A program made the position numbers and the translations under genes. Under the pieces are notes generated by a model, which worked only from the letters and a program-made list of their open reading frames with translations, had not been told where the DNA came from and did no database searches. This document shows positions 5,304-7,726 of a stretch of DNA of 7,726 bases, one piece after another. The stretch covers positions 31,422 to 39,147 of the forward strand of contig DKEG01000069.1 of NCBI GenBank assembly GCA_002452095.1. Direction: 5' to 3'. The first letter of the stretch is position 1. Each line of letters opens with the position of its first letter. This DNA is from Bacteroidales bacterium UBA6828 (GTDB taxonomy: Bacteria > Bacteroidota > Bacteroidia > Bacteroidales > Paludibacteraceae).

Positions 5304-7604
5304 ATGAATATAGTAAGAAAGGAGATTACTCTCCCGGACGGTCGTGTCATCACGCTGGAGACTGGAAAACTTGCCAAACAGGCGGACGGCGCAGTGATGG
5401 CGACCATCGGCAACACTATGGTGCTTGCCACAGTATGCAGCGCGAAAGACGCTGTTCCCGGTACGGATTTCATGCCGCTGACCGTGGAGTACAAAGAGAA
5501 ATTTGCCAGTGCAGGTCGTTTCCCGGGTGGTTTCACCCGTCGCGAGGGCAAGGCATCGGATTACGAAATCCTGATTGCCCGCCTGATTGACCGTGCGTTG
5601 CGTCCGTTGTTCCCCGCTAATTATCACGCAGAGACCTTCGTGAACGTTACAATGTATTCGGCTGACGGCGTGGATATGCCGGAGTCGATAGCCGGTTTGG
5701 CTGCCGGTGCGGCATTGGCATGCTCGGATATACCTTTTGAGGGTCCCGTGTCGGAGGTGCGCGTAGCCCGCGTGGACGGCAAGATGGTCATCAACCCGAC
5801 CTTTGAGCAGTGCGAGAAAGCAGACCTCGAGTTGATGGTGGCTGCCACCTACGACAACATTATGATGGTGGAGGGCGAGATGAAAGAGGTGCCTGAGTCG
5901 GTGATGCTGGAGGCTATCAAGGCGGCTCATGAGGCTATCAAGCCCGAGTGCCTGGCTATCAACGAGATGATGAAGGCTTACGGTAAGGAGACCAAGCGCG
6001 AGTACTGCCACGAGGTGAACGACGACGAGTTGAAGCAGGCTGTACATGATTATAGTTACGCACGCGCGTACGCACAGGCTACGGCTGCCGACACCGACAA
6101 GCACCACCGCGAGGAGATGTTTGCACAGATTTGCGAGGACTTCAAGACCGACAAGGCTGATTATATGGCACAGCGTGCCGAGGCTCTCGGTATCGATGTA
6201 GAAGAGATTGCCGCTATGGTGGAGCGTTACTACCATGATGTAGAGAAAGAGGCGATGCGTCGTGCCGTGCTTGATGAGGGCAAGCGTCTGGACGGTCGTA
6301 AGACCACCGACATCCGTCCTATCTGGTGCGAGGTAAGTCCGCTGCCCGGACCTCACGGGTCTTCGATATTTACACGCGGTGAGACGCAGGCTCTGGCTAC
6401 CGTAACACTGGGTACCAGCCGCGATGAGAAGTTGGTGGACGAGGCTCTGATACAGGGTACCGACCGCTTCCTGCTTCACTATAACTTCCCGCCGTTTGCA
6501 ACAGGCGAGGCTAAGGCTCAACGCGGCGTAGGTCGTCGTGAGATAGGTCATGGCAACCTGGCATGCCGTGCGCTGAAGAATATGGTGCCTGCCGATTTCC
6601 CGTATTGCATCCGCGTGGTGAGCGATATTCTGGAGTCCAACGGTTCGTCGTCTATGGCTACGGTTTGTGCAGGAACGCTCGCGTTGATGGATGCCGGTGT
6701 GCCTATCAAGAAGCCCGTCAGCGGTATTGCGATGGGTATGATTTCGGAGTTGGTGGACGGCAAACTCAACTATAAGATACTGAGCGATATCCTCGGCGAT
6801 GAGGACCACCTCGGTGATATGGACTTCAAGACCACGGGTACGCGCGACGGTCTGACCGCCTGCCAGATGGATATCAAAGTGGACGGTCTGAGTTATGAGG
6901 TGCTGGAAGCCGCTTTGGCACAGGCACATCAGGCACGTATGCATATCATGGACAAGTTGCTGGAGACGATGCCCGAACCGCGCAAAGACCTCAAGCCGCA
7001 GGCTCCGCGTATCGTGTCGTTCCTGATTCCGAAGGATATGATTGGTGCAGTGATTGGCCCCGGTGGGAAGATAATACAAGGTATTCAGGCAGAGACCGGC
7101 GCAGTGGTTAGCATCGACGAGATAGAGGAAGGCGGCAAAGTAGAGGTAGCATCGAACAACAAAGAGGCTATGGACGCTGCTGTTGCCAAGATTAAGGCTA
7201 TCGTGGCTCTGCCCGAGGTAGGCGAGGTGTATGAGGCTACCGTGAAGTCGATTATGCCATACGGTTGCTTTGTGGAGTTCATGCCGGGCAAGGAAGGTCT
7301 GCTCCATATCTCGGAGATTGACTGGAAACGCTACGACACGATGGAGGAAACAGGTATCAAAGAGGGCGACAAGATTATGATCAAGTTGCTTGAGGTGGAC
7401 GAGAAGACGGGCAAGTTCCGTCTGAGTGCCAAGGCGCTGAAGGAGAAACCCGCTGACTATATGGAGCCTGAGCGTCCTGCACGTGCACCCCGTGGCGACC
7501 GCGGAGTACGTCCTGAGCGTCGTGGTCCCCGCCCTGAACATCGCGATGAGCGTCCCCGCCGTGCCCCCGAAGCCGATGGTGCCCGCCTCGACCGCAGGCA
7601 TTGA
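5304..7604 (+). CDS. pnp: Polyribonucleotide nucleotidyltransferase (PNPase)
   Basis: PNPase degrades RNA 3'-to-5' by phosphorolysis, releasing nucleoside diphosphates, and acts as a ring-shaped trimer in mRNA turnover. The 766-residue protein has all expected parts: first RNase PH-like domain (start to about 225, with FTRR at 77-80), an alpha-helical linker domain (about 235-310), and second RNase PH domain (about 315-545) with GSSSMATV (447-454) and DEDHLGDMDFK (499-509), whose Asp501, Asp507 and Lys509 align with the catalytic Asp486/Asp492/Lys494 of the E. coli enzyme. A KH domain with GPGGK (585-589), an S1 domain (about 640-710) and an Arg/Pro-rich tail (719-766) follow. ATG 5304 is preferred over GTG 5271: it gives the usual N-terminus (MNIVRKEITLPDGR), while the GTG lies inside leader hairpin B. 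It has its own promoter and terminator, so it is probably monocistronic. It is more GC-rich than the LRR gene, as expected of a well-expressed core gene. Confidence 0.97.
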   Translation: MNIVRKEITLPDGRVITLETGKLAKQADGAVMATIGNTMVLATVCSAKDAVPGTDFMPLTVEYKEKFASAGRFPGGFTRREGKASDYEILIARLIDRALRPLFPANYHAETFVNVTMYSADGVDMPESIAGLAAGAALACSDIPFEGPVSEVRVARVDGKMVINPTFEQCEKADLELMVAATYDNIMMVEGEMKEVPESVMLEAIKAAHEAIKPECLAINEMMKAYGKETKREYCHEVNDDELKQAVHDYSYARAYAQATAADTDKHHREEMFAQICEDFKTDKADYMAQRAEALGIDVEEIAAMVERYYHDVEKEAMRRAVLDEGKRLDGRKTTDIRPIWCEVSPLPGPHGSSIFTRGETQALATVTLGTSRDEKLVDEALIQGTDRFLLHYNFPPFATGEAKAQRGVGRREIGHGNLACRALKNMVPADFPYCIRVVSDILESNGSSSMATVCAGTLALMDAGVPIKKPVSGIAMGMISELVDGKLNYKILSDILGDEDHLGDMDFKTTGTRDGLTACQMDIKVDGLSYEVLEAALAQAHQARMHIMDKLLETMPEPRKDLKPQAPRIVSFLIPKDMIGAVIGPGGKIIQGIQAETGAVVSIDEIEEGGKVEVASNNKEAMDAAVAKIKAIVALPEVGEVYEATVKSIMPYGCFVEFMPGKEGLLHISEIDWKRYDTMEETGIKEGDKIMIKLLEVDEKTGKFRLSAKALKEKPADYMEPERPARAPRGDRGVRPERRGPRPEHRDERPRRAPEADGARLDRRH

Positions 7605-7664
7605 TAATTGGAAAGTGCGAATAAAGGATTAAGACTATTGTAGTCTGTATTCATTGTAATAAAA

Positions 7665-7700
7665 AAGAGGTTGTCTAACAAGTGTAGGCAGCCTCTTGTT
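7665..7700 (+). terminator. Intrinsic terminator after pnp
   Basis: GAGGTTGTCTA (7667-7677) pairs with TAGGCAGCCTC (7685-7695): 11 pairs with two G-U, flanked by A-T pairs (7665-7666/7696-7697), a 7-nt loop and a T-rich tail TTGTTTATT. The preceding A-run makes it potentially bidirectional. A weaker six-pair hairpin (AGACTA/TAGTCT, 7632-7646) lies between it and the stop codon and has no T-run. Confidence 0.82.
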
Positions 7701-7726
7701 TATTATGTCAGGGCAACCGCATCAAA

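Noticed and set aside
5223..7601. A 792-codon open frame on the minus strand lying across the whole of pnp
   Set aside because: It is an exact antisense shadow of a well-conserved gene and arises from the codon bias of pnp (few TTA, CTA and TCA triplets in the matching phase). Its translation, rich in His, Leu and Arg, shows no recognisable domain, and PNPase accounts fully for the sequence.

Overview
The window looks like chromosomal DNA from a Bacteroidales bacterium (phylum Bacteroidota); genus is not determined. The evidence is two promoters of the Bacteroidetes type (TTTG or TTG, then TANNTTTG after a 20-nt spacer), A-rich start regions without Shine-Dalgarno sequences, a DUF2147-type exported protein, a BspA-like leucine-rich-repeat surface protein with a Bacteroidales-style C-terminal tail, and a PNPase that closely matches the Bacteroidetes form. 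All genes supported here lie on the + strand.

Layout: 1-168 is a gene-free leader with a weak terminator-like hairpin and an inverted repeat. 169-603 encodes a small exported DUF2147 protein and ends at a strong terminator (632-675). A consensus promoter (694-725) then starts a long stretch without a convincing protein gene (about 730-1097). Nearly all of that stretch folds into nested, mutually consistent helices, and its predicted transcription start falls at the first helix. This structured RNA lies just upstream of 1098-1964, a 288-residue protein that resembles the uracil-DNA-glycosylase fold but has altered active-site motifs. A 31-nt gap follows, holding a possible 9-codon ORF whose stop overlaps the start of the next gene. 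1996-4833 is a 945-residue secreted BspA-like protein with 24 23-residue repeats, two InlB-like modules and a C-terminal sorting-like tail. It ends at a terminator (4864-4895).

The 470-nt interval 4834-5303 has no convincing gene. It contains a repeated TGCATA-AAG-TGCATA motif, four copies of an 11-bp tandem repeat, a perfect 8-bp hairpin, an AT-rich patch, a consensus promoter and two matched hairpins with identical AAACG loops in the leader of the last gene. 5304-7604 is pnp (polynucleotide phosphorylase, 766 residues, all domains present), followed by a terminator at 7665-7700.

The genes form three transcription units: the DUF2147 gene alone; structured RNA plus UDG-like gene plus probably the LRR gene; and pnp alone. 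The first and third are ordinary. The most unusual part is the structured RNA joined to a UDG-fold-like protein, which may be a cis-regulatory leader or an RNA-protein system. I could not run a covariance or homology search, so whether this RNA is already a named family is unknown.
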